DNA of 64,000 bases from Acorus gramineus (Eukaryota; Streptophyta; Magnoliopsida; Acorales; Acoraceae), in NCBI GenBank assembly GCA_030737835.1, contig CM060857.1, positions 9,574,797 through 9,638,796 on the forward strand. The letters run 5' to 3'. Of the stretch, positions 47,206 to 58,920 are shown one piece after another. The notes beneath the pieces are model-generated. The model did not search any database. It saw only the letters and a list, made by a program, of their open reading frames with translations, and was not told the DNA's origin. Numbering within the stretch: position 1 is the stretch's first letter; every line of letters begins with the position of its first letter. The position numbers and the translations under genes were made by a program.

Positions 47206-50200
47206 TGTTATATATGTGTCACTTTTAACCTGTTGGTAACCGTTAGAGCGTTCTGGCAGTTTTCGGTTTTTATCGGTTTTTCGATCGGAACCGCTTATTT
47301 TTGGACTGTTAGCTATCGTCCTGAGTTAGAGGACTCCGATTGGAAATCTAACTGCATATTTGGTGTCCTGGTGCCATTTTATGCCTCTCACGAAAATTTC
47401 ATCGAATTCCGGTAACGTTCCCAAAAATTTCACAGTTCCGGGGCGTATCCGGGTTTTTAAGTCGCACACTATATAAGTGGGATCTAAAATTCCCGAGTTA
47501 CTATTCATCATCTTCCTCCCCAAGCTCTCTCTCTCCCCTTCTCCGTTTTTCTTCCGTTTGAGCCCCCTAGACCCCTCAAACCAAGAAACTTAAAGCACGG
47601 GAAGTGTAGATCGGGTCCCGATCTACACACCGGTGTCTTCAAATCCCGATTCCGATGACTCTAGCCACTCCGTCCCCCTCTCTTTGTCCTCTGATTCGGG
47701 CCATTTCGAGGGCCGTGGTAGATCGGGGAGAAAGAGAGCCTTTGAGAAAGGTTTCGGCGCGCGGAGAGCGTCCGGACTTCGCTTCCTCCCCTTGGTAAGG
47801 TCTTTTTCTTCACTTTTCTTGCATAGATGTATGCTAGGAGTGTGGATCTGTGTATGGGAGGAGGTCGGCGGCTGTGGGTGGCCGTCGGAGGGCGGTGGAG
47901 GTGGTCGGAGGTCGGTGGGGGGTGGTTTGGGTGCTCGGGAATGGTGGGAGATGCCCTCGGACGCAGGCAGCAGCGGTAGCGGCCCAGGCAGCGGATATGC
48001 TGGGCGCGCGCGGGCATGCGCGCATGCGTGCGCGGCGTGCGTGCGCGCGGCGTGCGCGCGGGTGTGCGCGGGTCTGGTGCGGGGTGCTGGTCATGCTGGG
48101 CGCGCGGGACGGGCTGGCAGTGCTGGCGTGCTCGGGCTGGGGGCCTCAGGCAGCAGGCAGCGAGCGCGAGGAGCTGGTGCACGAGGTGCTGGGCGGCTGG
48201 TGCTGGGCGGGCTGGTGCGCGTGGAGCAGGTCGCGCGGGTGCGAGGTGGTGGCTGAGCAGCGGTGGTGTGGGCGCGAGGTGGTGGCCGAGTGCAGGGTGC
48301 GCGCGAGGCGAGGCGCTGCGCGCGGGGGCGCGCGGGGTGCTCGCGGGCCGGCGCGAGGCGTGCGGTGTGCGTGAGCTGAGGCGCGGCGGCGCGTCCGGGC
48401 GGTCGGGTGGCCGTGCGGGTCATGGCCGGCCGTGCGGGTGGTTGCGAGGGTGTTGGATGATTAATTTGGGTGTTTATTTGTGTATGTTATGTATTTTAGG
48501 GTGATTATGGATTTTAACTCACCATATTGATTGTCTGTCTTGCAGATCTAGACGGACGGTCGCGCGACGACCCAGATACGAGTGAGTGGGACAATCCAAC
48601 CCAGTAGAGAGGCGTTATACGCACTTGGGCGTATACCGACCTCTCCTGGGGCACCGTAGATGTATATTAACCTGCAATAATATGTAATCCATGCTTGCAT
48701 GATTTAATTGTAGAGTGCATGCTACCCTAGACTTTGCATGTTAGGGACTTGCACCCTTAGGATATGTGTATGAGCCATGCACCATGCCTCCTGTTTCATG
48801 TTAGGAAACCTCGACCTATGTATGCGTCCTACTAGTTTGTTTATTAAGTTAAATGCTAGTGTATGTTAAATCGCATGCCTTAGGTAATATTATCGGGAGG
48901 AGCCTTGCGAGGACAGCGGTGAGACCCGTGTTAGGGTACTCCGTGTTCCTTGTTTGGTTGTCGGGATGTCCTGTATCGGGACCTCATGCTGCTCTCCCAA
49001 GGTTTCTAGTCCCAATAATATTATAAATGATGTTGTATGTTTGGTATGATTATTAGCATGAGTAGTGAATATTATAGGGGAGGGGCCTTGCGAGGACAGC
49101 GGTGAGACCCGGGTTAGGGTACTCCGTGTTCCTTGTTTGGTTGTCGGGGTATCCTATATCGGGAACTCACGCCGCCCTCCCGAGTTTCTTTCCCCCAATG
49201 ATATTCCAACACTGCTTTTGATTGTACTTGTTTCCCCGCATCTTGGATATGCGCCCTGGAGGAACTCTGAAGAGTTCATGACATTTGAGTTGTAGAGATG
49301 TGTAGTCGGCGGATCCGAGTGGATCATATGCGTATGGATAGGCTGTTCTGTCCCCCTCGTTGGATCCGGTAGAGACTACCCCAGCGTTAGAAAGGCCGTC
49401 CTTCGGAGGACCCACATCAGTAGGCGCCTCCCGATATTTGTGACGGACTGTGCTGAAGTTGTGGGTGGAGACCAAGTGGCCTACGGAGTGGAGGAGAGAC
49501 TACCGGTGGACTAAGGGTGACCAACAGCCTAGTCAGTCCCAAAATCCTATGTCACCCGTGGTAGGGTGAGGGTGAGGGTGTAGTGGGTTGGCGATGAGCG
49601 ACCTGCTAGATTTGTTTATGGATGATTGTCAGTCCCAATAGCCTATGTCACCCATTGATGGGTGAGGGTGAGGGTGTGGTGGTTCGGCGGAGTACGAACC
49701 ACTGGAATATGTTGTTATGTCGTAGAGGCTGGATAAATAATTGAATTATGGTCAATATTGTCTGTGATGCATGGGTTGTGCTGTTCATTGAGCGTGTGGC
49801 TCACCCCTCGCATATTTTTCCCCAGTTGCCACTGAGTCGGAGCCGGAGCAGCAGTTGGAGCTTTCCGAGGGATTTCTTCAGTAGCGGAGCAGCGCCACTT
49901 TCCGCGAGTGCCAGAGGTTATCAGCATCCCTTCTTGACTGTATGTATTTGATTTCCGTGCTTGGCACATGTATGTATATGTTCAGTTGTATTTGGGTACA
50001 TTGGCTCTCACAGGACAGATGATTGAGTATCGAGTCTGTAGAATGTTTATTTACAGATTCAGTCTTTTGCTTCCGCATTTGGTGTATATATCATGTCAGC
50101 CCTTTGTTATCTGTGTGTCATTCTGGTTGTTTGTGTATGATATATATTGTTGACCTCCTGTGTGGATTCTGATATTATATATACACTTGCCGCGACCCGA

Positions 50201-50224
50201 GGTTGGCCGCCCTGGGGCGTGACA
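47206..50224 (+). repeat. 3' LTR of the Tekay-like element
   Basis: 3019 bp, matching the 5' LTR except for scattered substitutions and indels mainly in the GC-rich block. TATA box 47470-47476. A perfect palindrome lies at 47604-47628. It is preceded by the purine tract ctaaggggggaagaa. Confidence 0.92.
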
Positions 50225-51187
50225 ACTCTTGTTCGTATTCAGCAATGGAGTCCCTCTCTATCTCTTACCTGCCCCCTATGTACTGCTGATCCAGAGGATG
50301 TGGATTATTTATTCCTGGGCTACTCTTACTCAAGGTACATTTGGGGCAAGTTATTTCGTGATCTGTCTATTATTAGCCCGGTTCCTCACAATTTTGATCT
50401 TCTTCCAAGCTGGTTGGTTGCCACTACTGCTGCTGACCCTCTCAAGAAAGAATTCACCAACATTGTAATCACAACTACAATATGGTCCATATGGACAGAA
50501 AGAAGCAACATGCTATTTGCTGATAAGAAATAGCATAAACTTACTCTTTTGAGGAGAATTAAGGAGAACATCCACCTTCAGACACTCAACAAGGTTTTCT
50601 GTGTCACCTATTCCCCTGATCATGCAAAAATCATAGATGCTTTTGGTGTAAAGGTCATCCCAAAGGAGCAGGTCACATCCATTGTGAAGTGGTTAAGTCC
50701 CGAAGAAGGATGGTTCAAGCTCAATACCAACGGCTCTCTAGCAGATGATCGAGGCGGTTATGGGGCATTAATTCGAGACTCCAAGTCGGAGTACATTATT
50801 GAACTGGCAGGCAGACTAGACATCTCCACCATAAGTCTATTAGAGCTCAAAGCGATTGAACATGGAATCTTGCTAGGTCGTTCCTTTTTATTAAAAAAAT
50901 TATGGATTGAAACTGACTCCACCACTGCAAGGGCTTGGCTGATTGGAAAAGGTAATATCCCATGGATTGCGTTTCAATCCCTTAGAAGTACTCATTTGTC
51001 TCTTGCTCAGTACGATGCCTGGAAGGTGTCACACATTCCTAGAGAGGGAAATTCGTCAGCGGATCTACTCGCAGCCTATCAATCTACGAGGGGAAAAACT
51101 GTCATACCTCCATCTGATTTATGGCATGACTTGGCAGAAACTATTAAGAAGGATAGGCACCCAGAAGGATTCAAGAGAGTGAAATGA
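50225..51187 (+). pseudogene. LINE ORF2 C-terminal fragment, second half (zf-RVT end and RNase H)
   Basis: It continues the LINE reading from 41273: TLVRIQQWSPSLSL, CPLCTADPEDVDYLF, a helical part, then a stop at 50531. From 50549 an RNase H domain is readable: WFKLNTNGSLADDRGGYGAL, the active-site Glu in LLELKAIEHG, IETDSTTA and the final SADLLA with Asp. The first catalytic Asp (usually in NxDG) is replaced by Asn in NTNGS. It is a LINE end, not a host RNase H gene. Confidence 0.88.
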
Positions 51188-51429
51188 TATAATATAATGT
51201 AAAGACCTGTTCTGCTGGCTCTTAGAAAACAACAGGGGTTTTTTTTGTTAAACACTAGGGACTTGTTTGAAACTTCCTTAGTGTCCTTATTCACTCATTT
51301 TGGTTTGTTCTTTGAAAAGAACTGTGAATTTTGTACAAATTCTCACCTTTACAGTAATACTACTTTTGATTACCAATAATAATAATAAAAAAACTTCCAA
51401 GGAACAAAAATGTTCATGTCTCGTCGATG

Positions 51430-51712
51430 TATTATATTGATGATGAGAGATTCGGAGAGGGGCTCCCTTCATGAACCGGGACCGGGACCGGGACCTTCTC
51501 GTATAATATATATTGGGTTGTATTGGACGAGGTTTGGGCTCTTGTTTTGATGGTCTTCTTCCACATATTCATAGGAAGGTCTTCTTCCACATATTCATAG
51601 GTCATCTCAATCCTATGAGAGTGTGCCCCTGATCTTAAGTGCCCCATTTCAATCCTATTAGAGAAGTTACTTGCCCACATCCCATGCATATAGTTTCACA
51701 TCCGCTATTTTG
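51430..51712 (-). pseudogene. Tau GST exon 1 relic with internal duplication
   Basis: On the minus strand the start region reads GCGGATGTGAAACTATATG with ATA in place of the start ATG, then GMWASNFSNRIEMG. The part after HRIE is duplicated (RIEM and EYVEED-like codons and a 30-base TCTTCCACATATTCATAGG block occur twice), followed by NTTQYI, a repeated proline-valine string (VPVPVPV) and a damaged [10 protein letters not shown]. No exon 2 follows. It lies right after the LINE, so the original GST cluster continued here. Confidence 0.8.
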
Positions 51713-53387
51713 TTATGTTTTTATTCCCCTCACAAACTGGCTAGGATTGCTGAACACCTTGTTTTGTTGGTCATTGTTACATTCTTCATGAGAAATAATG
51801 TTTTTCAGTCCCGCGGACTCCAAAATTTAAGCCTCATTGAGAAGCTTCAATAGGTGTCATTATCTTATTGGGTCTCTGTTTCAATTTTTAAAAAAGCTAA
51901 AAACAGTAAAAACAATACTATCATTTCTTTAAATTTGAATTTTTCATTTCTAAAGAAGCAATCCCTCATAGATCGGTAATGCATAACCACCTCCCAATAC
52001 AACACTCAATCTTTTGAAAAATTCATTTTTTACCCTCCTATGTCGTCCACCACTTCAAAAATCCATTCCGGTTGGCCTCCTCATCTCCAACGACCGATGT
52101 CACCACCGTTGGATTCTTATTATCGCCTTCTATCATAGGTGGATTAGCTACCTTTCGAGCCCTCCTCTAACCTCCACCTCCTTCGACCTCTACTTACACC
52201 TTTTTTCAGATACAGCTACAAATACAGATGAATATATTAGAATTTCAGATACAGCTATAGATGAGTATATTAGTTTTTTTCACATACAAATACATATAAG
52301 TATATTAGTTTTTTCAGATACAAATACAGATACAGATTTAGATACAGTCATATACTAGTTTTTTCATATACAAAAAAAAAAAAAAAATACAGATACAAAT
52401 TTAGATACAGTCCTATACTAGTTTTTTCATATACAAAAACAAATACAGATACATATGTAGATTTAGATACAGTCCTTATTCACACAAATATGCATGTATT
52501 ATTCAGATATGCATGTATTATTCACAGTCCTTATTCACCTAAATATGCATGTATTATTCAGATACACCTTACATATATTCACATTCAAAATAAAAAAAAT
52601 TTGCTTTCACGAATGTAAATGAGTTGAAAAATGAATATAAAAAATTAAATATGCTCATAGTTTCAATATACATAATTATGTACAAATATCGAAAACATCG
52701 TAAACAGTTACATAGATAAAAAAACAAACACAATATGCATGTATTATTCAGATAAACTTTACATGTATCTAGATTCAAAATAAAAAATTATGTTCGCATG
52801 AATGTAAATGAGTTGAAAAATGAAACTCATCACAGAAAATATAATTGTTTACATAAATGTACATGATTTAAAACGAATGTAACTAACTTAAAAAAAATAT
52901 TGTTTAAAATCACATTAAAAACAAAAAGTATAAAACATATAAAATTCAGATACATTTGAAATGTAATTGAATGTCAAGAAAAAAAAACAAAAACTATTTA
53001 AAATCATAAAAAAAATAAAATATAATGCATATAGTATTTAGATATATTTGCAGTATGAATATGAATTTCAAGAAAAAAAAACATAAGCTGCTTAAATGAA
53101 TGTACATGATTTATTTTATATCATCTAAAAAGGAGGGACATGCCAATAAAACAAAATTGGATCATATCAAACACCAGACTCAACGGAAAAAAAAAATTGT
53201 GACTAAAAAAAACTCTAAAGAAAATTTTTGATCTACACCTTAGTGTTTTACCAAGATCAATTCACTGTAGAATAACATGAGGATATACACGATTACATAA
53301 ATATAAAAAAAACGTCATTGTGAAAGAAAAAAAATCGGAGGGATCTGGATCCGGTCTCAAGATACAGCTGGCCATGATATATATCAT
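51713..53387. other. AT-rich DNA with degenerate GATACA repeats
   Basis: No gene is seen. From about 52205 to 52570 there are diverged repeats of gatacagatacaaatacag and of tactagttttttcatatac, and at about 52490-52800 the phrase atgcatgtattattcagata recurs several times. Confidence 0.55.
52205..52570 (+). repeat. Degenerate GATACA and ATGCATGTATTATTCA tandem repeats
   Basis: Short repeats of agatacaaatacagata and of catgtattattcagatac, with an A run at about 52374-52387. Coding is unlikely. Confidence 0.65.
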
Positions 53388-54651
53388 GGGCACCGATATT
53401 CCCACCCATATGGCTATTCACCCCATCCCTCTCAAAAAATCAAAATGCAGTTTTTTTAAAGAGTGACTCCACCCCGATCCATTCGATTTTATGAAGTCGT
53501 CCATTATGTTACAGGTTGACATCACAGAGTCGAACTGGTCACAGAGATCTAAGGCCCTCTTTGTAATCCATTTGACTTTGCGAAGTCGTTCATTATTTCA
53601 TAGGTCGACATTACATAGTCGAACTAGTTAAAGAGACCTAAGTCCCTCTCTACGACCTATTCGACTTTGTGTTTTAAACAATGTGTTCGCGTGCTATAGC
53701 GTTCTCAATGAAATGATATCTTCAAACGATGGTGCATTGTTCAGTATCATGAAGGATAAATCACATGATGCAGTGTTTGGATATCTCTTTGTGATATCAT
53801 CCATCATGTCATAAGTCGAATGAACCATAGAGAGGGCCTTAGGTCTCTGGATCAGTTCAACCATGTGATGTCAATATGTGATATAATGACAATGTTTTAA
53901 AAATCAAACCGTTCAATGAACAAAAAAAATGAATGAGTCAAGGGTCATTGGTTCAACTGTTGGGTCAACCAGATTTGAACCATGACATAATTATAATATA
54001 ATAATTTTTTTAATTATTATTACTAAATAAAAATATAAAATATTTTAGAAAATCTTTACATAAATGTTTTACTTAACATCATAACATGATTTTAGTATAT
54101 AAAATCTAAAATTTTTATTAGATTTCATATTTTAATAAGTGATTAATCACAATTTTTATGAATAAAGAACCATTCGATATAATCAACCCACAGCCTGTTC
54201 ACAAAAACCGTTGGTTCAATCAGTGGGTTGATTGAGTTTTACTGATTTTTTATATCATCAGGTTATATGGTTAAACCGAACCGGAATTCAACGCGAGTGA
54301 ATGTTTAACTAGTTAAACCAAGCAAGTTGGGTTGGATTTTAAAACACTGCATATATAATTGACCATTTCACAAAGTCGAATGGGTCATATGAGAGCCTTA
54401 GGTTTCTGTGACCTGTTCGATTCTGCGATGTCAAACGGAGTATATAACTGACGATTATACAAAGTCGAATGAGTCGCAGAGAGGGCTTAGGTTTTTGTGA
54501 CCAATTCGACTATATGATGTCGACCTGTGACATAATGGATGATTTTACAAAATCTAATAAATCGGATAGGTTCACCTCTTAAAAAAATCATATTTTTATT
54601 TTTTAAAAAGGAATGGATTGAAAAACTACGTGGATGGAAATATCGGCGCCC
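53388..54651. mobile_element. Inverted-repeat DNA element with TIRs of over 200 bp
   Basis: The left end gggcaccgatattcccaccc mirrors the right end (read inward gggcgccgatatttccatcc). Inside both ends are gaagtcgtccattatg or gtaaaatcatccattatg and then gtcgacatca and agagtcgaactggtcaca phrases in inverted order. A further pair of inverted ends at 53892-54344 (atgttttaaaaatcaaacc and gtgttttaaaatccaaccc read inward) suggests a nested MITE. No clear target duplication was found. The long TIRs suggest a Mutator-like type, but this is uncertain. Confidence 0.6.
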
Positions 54652-54757
54652 ACGGATGATTGCATGTCTGTTAAACGGTGGATTGGGACAATCTTATATT
54701 TGAAAGTGCAACCATTGTCACATCGTGGGATCATGTAGCCTTGGAGCGGTGGCCTAT

Positions 54758-55035
54758 CACTACAAGAAAACAGCTCTATGGTGACAATTTTATTGTAATG
54801 GTTTTAAAAAACTGTTACTATACATAACTTATAGTAACATTTAATTTTAAACTGTTATCAAATATGGGAAGTCAATGTGAGAAGTCCTTAGCGGGAGAAT
54901 TTGGCGCGGTGTGAAATATTTATGGTAACAGTTTGACATAAAATTGTTACCATATGACCTTAAAGTAACGTTTTAAAACCGTAACAATAAATTACATAGT
55001 AAATGTAACTTAATTTTGAAGGGGTGGTTGAATAG
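54758..55035 (+). mobile_element. CACTA transposon end or CACTA-derived MITE
   Basis: It starts with CACTACAAGAAAA, the canonical plant CACTA terminus, after tat. The inside carries inverted phrases ggttttaaaaaactgttac and gtaacgttttaaaaccgtaac and gtaacagttt. The opposite terminus (ttcttgtagtg) is not present, so the right boundary is set by where homology to 29.3 kb resumes, near 55035-55070. No transposase. Confidence 0.65.
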
Positions 55036-55372
55036 AATACTTTATTCCATTCTAATGGACCCATGTTAAAAGAAGGTGACGTAATTGCTGACATAAAGAG
55101 AAGTTCCCAGGTCAGATGATGTCACTTTGGGACGACCAGGCCAAGTTTAATTATTTTGAAAATGTTATTTTCATTCTTTTAAAAATTTCTTAAACCTAAC
55201 CTTTCGATGCATGACTTAAATGGATCGGTCTTGCAAATTGAAGGCCATCCAATTTTTCAGCACTAACGACAAATCTACAATTTCGTATCCAACACGCCTT
55301 TTATATTGCCGTTTCAGTCTTCTATTTCTTGTTTGCCAAGCCTCTCATCAAACTCTGTGATAGTGGGTACTC

Positions 55373-55380
55373 TATATAAA
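55373..55380 (+). promoter_or_regulatory. TATA box of the intact tau GST gene
   Basis: tatataaa, 86 bases before the ATG, inside gggtactctatataaactg, and conserved at the same place (39310) in the pseudogene. Confidence 0.75.
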
Positions 55381-55465
55381 CTGACCAACTAATTAATAAG
55401 GTGATGAACAACAATTCCAGTTGCGAGTGAAACATAAAATATAATTAATTAAAGAGTGTGCTCTA

Positions 55466-56437
55466 ATGGCGGATGTGAAACTATATGGGCTGTGGGCAAG
55501 TCTTTATTCTCAAAGGATCCAACTGGCGCTTAATCTGAAGGGAGTGAGCTACGAATGGATAGAAGAAGACGCCCACAACAAGAGCGAAAAAATCCTGCAA
55601 TACAATCCGATTTATAAGAAGCTGCCCGTCTTGGTACACGACGGGAAGCCCCTCCCGGAATCGCTCATCATCCTCGAATACATCGAGGAAACCTGGAAGA
55701 ATCCTCCTCTCCTCCTCCCAGAGGACCCTTATGAGCGATCAAGGGTTCGCTTCTGGGCAAATTTCTTCGACCAGAAGGTGATCAATTATTTGCTTGCAAC
55801 AAAGATCATTCTTTTGCGGTTTTTTAAAATATTTCTAATTTTTCTGTTAAAGTATATGTTTATCTAATGAAATTATATCTTCATAAATAATGAAATATAT
55901 GCTCGAATAAATTGAATGTATAACCGCTTGTATTTTAAAACCAGGTATATATCCTAGTATAGAGAAAATGGGAACTGCCAAAAAAGATTGAGTTACGTGG
56001 TCACCCAATTAGCTATGTATACCAATTATAATAACTAATCAAAACATCGTTGTTTTCAGGTTTTGACGCTAATCGGGGCCATTTTTTCGAGTCAAGGAGA
56101 AGAACAGGAGAAGGCGATCGCAGAGTTTGTGGAGAACGTAACAATGATGGAAAAGGAGATTGTGAAGGACTTCCCGGCCGGGAAACCTTTCTTTAGTGGG
56201 GAGAAGCCGGGGTTCCTCGATGTGGTGGTGGGTTCGACTTCGAGCGTAATCAAGGTCCTTGAACGACTCGTTGGTGTGAAATTGGTGGACCAAGAGAGGA
56301 CCCCACTCGTGCATTCATGGTTGGCTGCGTTTGCTGAGCTTGGCATCGCCAAGGACACGATGCCAGATATGGAGACGTTTTTCGTAAAGGCAGTCGAAAT
56401 GAGAGAGAAAATTCTGGCATCAACTACTAAAAATTGA
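55466..56437 (+). CDS. Tau-class glutathione S-transferase (intact copy)
   Basis: A cytosolic enzyme that conjugates glutathione to electrophiles (detoxification, stress response). Two exons, 55466-55777 and 56060-56437, with a 282-bp GT-AG intron between codons, give 229 residues, the usual tau GST size. N-terminal thioredoxin-like domain (about 1-78): MADVKLYGLWASLYSQR with Ser12 in the catalytic position (the usual SPF reads SLY), LPVLV with the cis-Pro at 54, and the glutathione-binding ESLIIL with Glu65 and Ser66. The C-terminal helical domain has GEEQEKAIAEFVENV, AGKPFFSGEKPGFLDVVVGS and HSWLAAFAELGIAKDTMP. The last of six or more GST traces in this cluster, and the only one without a break. 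The intron position matches the tau class. Substrate cannot be told from sequence. Confidence 0.93.
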
Positions 56438-57455
56438 GAATACTCGTGCATGTTAATTAAGGATCTGAGATTATCTATATAATCTAAGTTATGATCATGA
56501 GAGTTCTGATAATATTTGGTAATACAAGTATACAAATAAAGGAAATATATATACATATGTAAGCTTGGTTAATAAACTTGGGTCGGGTGATTACAAAGTT
56601 TCTTTGTCTTGTTATCTTTTCAATATCTGTTAAATCGTAACTCATGGATAATCTTTATTTAATTCAATAAATCCAGATGTATAAACCTCCAGAGAGGTGC
56701 AGAAACTAGAATATATATATATATATATATATATATATTGAATTTTTAAGGAACAAAAATATATTGTAATTATTTGATGCAGAAATATTTTAACTTGAAT
56801 ACAGAAAAACTTTGAAGGGGATGAGATTGTTTTTATTGGAATAACAAGAAGAAACAGATTTTCTGTCTTCTTGGAGACTGATTTTCTTTGCTCATTCAAA
56901 GGAGGGGAGGAAGAAGAAGGTGGTCCTTTAGAGGAGTCCAGGTGGGTCCTCTTGATCATAAAAAAGACAAAATGTCAAAAAGGTTGGGGGCCTACCACCA
57001 ACTCTTATTGGCCTTATCCAACCCAGACATATTTTATACACGTCACCAGTACTGGTCCACCGTAATCCAATGTTTCATGGAAAATGATATATGCGAACTC
57101 ATTTACCGTCCACACCGAAAATATATACGTTGTTATATAAAGAATAATGATACGATGCGGTCCATGTAAACTATGCATATATATCTTTTATTAAGGTATA
57201 TGTATCAATAGAGAAAGCATATTATTTCATCGAAACATATACATCATTGGGCTGTATGCTTCATTGAACGACGCATATAAACTTTTAAGGGGTGTATATA
57301 CGTGGTTCGCACAGATCGCACGGACCGCATATTATCATTCAACATTATATAAAATAATATACATATTGAGATAATTAATTTTTTTTAATTCTTTTAAATT
57401 TTTTTGCATCATACAATTTTATAGAATTCGTATACTACAATAACACAATATATAC
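56438..57455. other. 3' flank of the GST gene and AT-rich DNA
   Basis: The region to about 56760 is the duplicated GST 3' flank, shared with 40193-40530 (ataaaggaaatatatata, aacctcnngagaggtg). It includes an (AT)n run at 56711-56738. The rest has no gene. Confidence 0.6.
56711..56738. repeat. (AT)n microsatellite
   Basis: Uninterrupted AT run of 28 bases in the duplicated GST 3' flank. Confidence 0.9.
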
Positions 57456-57477
57456 ATGGCGGATGTGAAACTACATG
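57456..57477 (+). pseudogene. 22-bp start of a tau GST gene, cut off
   Basis: ATGGCGGATGTGAAACTACA plus TG is identical to the first 22 bases of the GST at 39393 and nearly so to 55466. The next base begins unrelated GC-rich DNA. The upstream sequence does not clearly match the GST promoter. It may be a breakpoint of the duplication, or an accidental match of a short conserved start. Confidence 0.55.
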
Positions 57478-58607
57478 CCAAAGGTGAAGCCGAATCACTC
57501 TCGCCCACGCGAGTGGGACCGGAAGATGAAGGGCTTGAAACCGCCCCTTCCGAGTGGTTAAGGTTGTAAAAGACCCTTGATCAGTTTGAGGAACTACCCA
57601 GCCGAACTGGACAAAACAGATCCGAGCCCTTGCATGGGTCCTTGCCCCACCAGGACTAGGCCCAGTCCAAGCCCAACAAACCTGGGCCGAAAGGACAATC
57701 CGGATCCTTGGCTTCTAGAAGGGGCATGGACTGTACCCCCATCCGAAAACCTGGTCCAAACCGAAAAACGGGCCTCTCGGGAGGCGAGAGTGACGCCTGC
57801 AACACGCCATCCTTAGGAATGTCTTGGAACATAGGAGTGGAGCCCTCAGCGTTCACTAATGTGATATCCCGGTCAGCCTCAGATGCCACAGGCTTTTCCA
57901 CCTCGATTTGCACGCCCCTCGCCGAGGTAGCGTGCCACCCTCCCTCTACACAGTTTGACTTTGATCTCCCGCGGTACAGGCACCTACCACTGAGTTCACC
58001 AACCCCCTTTCACCACTCAGGGGCGATCCCGTCATGTCGCACTCACCCTGGATCATCATCCCCACCTTCTTTACTCACTGTTCTCTGGGTGGATGCATTC
58101 CCGTTCTCGACTGAGACCGATCCCCACCATGTGGGGTCATGCCATCCAACCCCAGCATTGACGCAAGAATATCCACCCGGAAATGTTGTGTTCCATGGGA
58201 GACCGAGAGCTTAGGAGGAAAGGCCACGCCGTTTGGAGACCTGAGGATGACCTCCTTGACCGATCTACCGTCCCCGTCCAAGCTCGGGGACAGGAACTTC
58301 ATCACCTCGCCGAAGGATGCCTGCAAATCCCCAACACAACCCGCCGCTAACCAGTGCAATGGGAGACCCATCACCTTGATTTGCCATTGCTGATAACCAG
58401 ATAGGGTGCCCAAAGATGGGAGCCAATAACTGAAACATAGCCTCCCCTTTGCAGACTCAAGGTCCCCACCGTTTATCAGCCGGTCCCACATGTCGCCTCC
58501 TGGGAGGTGAATGATAAAAGTGTCGCCCCCAACCACACGGACCCTATCCACCGCTTGTCGACCCCAGCGCCCGAGAAGTAGTTCTTTTACATAGGCTGGG
58601 GACGGGG
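57478..58607 (-). pseudogene. LINE ORF1-like fragment (DUF4283 type), minus strand
   Basis: The minus strand from 58607 reads PSPAYVKELLLGRWGRQ, then VGGDTFIIHLPGGDMWDRLINGG and WQIKVMGLPLHW, the style of the DUF4283 N-terminal domain of plant LINE ORF1 proteins. Further on (57913-57656) is a Pro-, Gly- and Ser-rich part with stops. GC-rich compared with its surroundings. It is truncated by the copia LTR at 58608 on one side and ends at the GST start on the other. It is not a working gene. Confidence 0.7.
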
Positions 58608-58920
58608 TGTTGGAATAAATAAAGCACAAAGGAAAAAAAGGTTTCTGCTACAGCAATAGATTTATTAAGTGCTGAGAATAAACTTCTATATAAGATAGAT
58701 TAATTGAAACCAAGTACAAAACATGCCTGTTATATAGGCTTCACAAAACAGAAAAAAACAGATCATTAAAAAAAACGTGGGATGTTCTCCACCTTCTTCA
58801 TAATGTGGTTACCCATTTCACTCCACTAAACAACAACTTCCTAAAAACATGGTAACAGAAAAGAAACATTCAAACACACTTTATTAGATAGATGAATGGC
58901 TGGATTTGCATCAGCCTTCA
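58608..58920 (-). repeat. 3' LTR of the minus-strand copia fragment
   Basis: It runs from tgaaggctgatgc to ttattccaaca on the minus strand and is inserted in the LINE-like sequence at 58607. The first pol codons are separated by the purine tract at 58921-58932. Confidence 0.75.

Larger units (their letters stand above)
41275..50224 (+). mobile_element. Defective Tekay-like chromovirus (Ty3/gypsy), large LTRs
   Basis: 5' LTR 41275-44373, primer site 44379-44390, gag from 44493, a fragment of a related LTR at about 45835-46600, a piece of RT/RNase H, a chromodomain-like end, the polypurine tract at about 47191-47205 and 3' LTR 47206-50224. Most of protease, RT and integrase is missing, so it could only move with help. 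The LTRs are very similar by eye, suggesting a fairly recent insertion. It inserted inside the LINE zf-RVT codons. Confidence 0.9.
40531..51391 (+). mobile_element. 5'-truncated L1-type LINE, split by an LTR retrotransposon
   Basis: A 12-bp target duplication (aacttccaagga) lies at 40519-40530 and 51392-51403. The LINE itself is 40531-41274 plus 50225-51391 (1911 bp), ending in an aat repeat and A run. It keeps only the ORF2 C-terminal end: a KPFEEGGLGIKS motif just before the zf-RVT-like region, and a C-terminal RNase H. 5' truncation is typical of target-primed reverse transcription. The interval 41275-50224 is a later insertion. Confidence 0.92.

Noticed and set aside
50549-51187. A 212-codon frame with an RNase H domain as a host gene
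   Set aside because: It continues the zf-RVT part, lies inside the LINE target duplication and ends just before the LINE 3' tail. It is the end of LINE ORF2.
57577-58214. Plus-strand frames across the LINE ORF1-like fragment
   Set aside because: The DUF4283-like motifs are on the minus strand; the plus frames have no family features.
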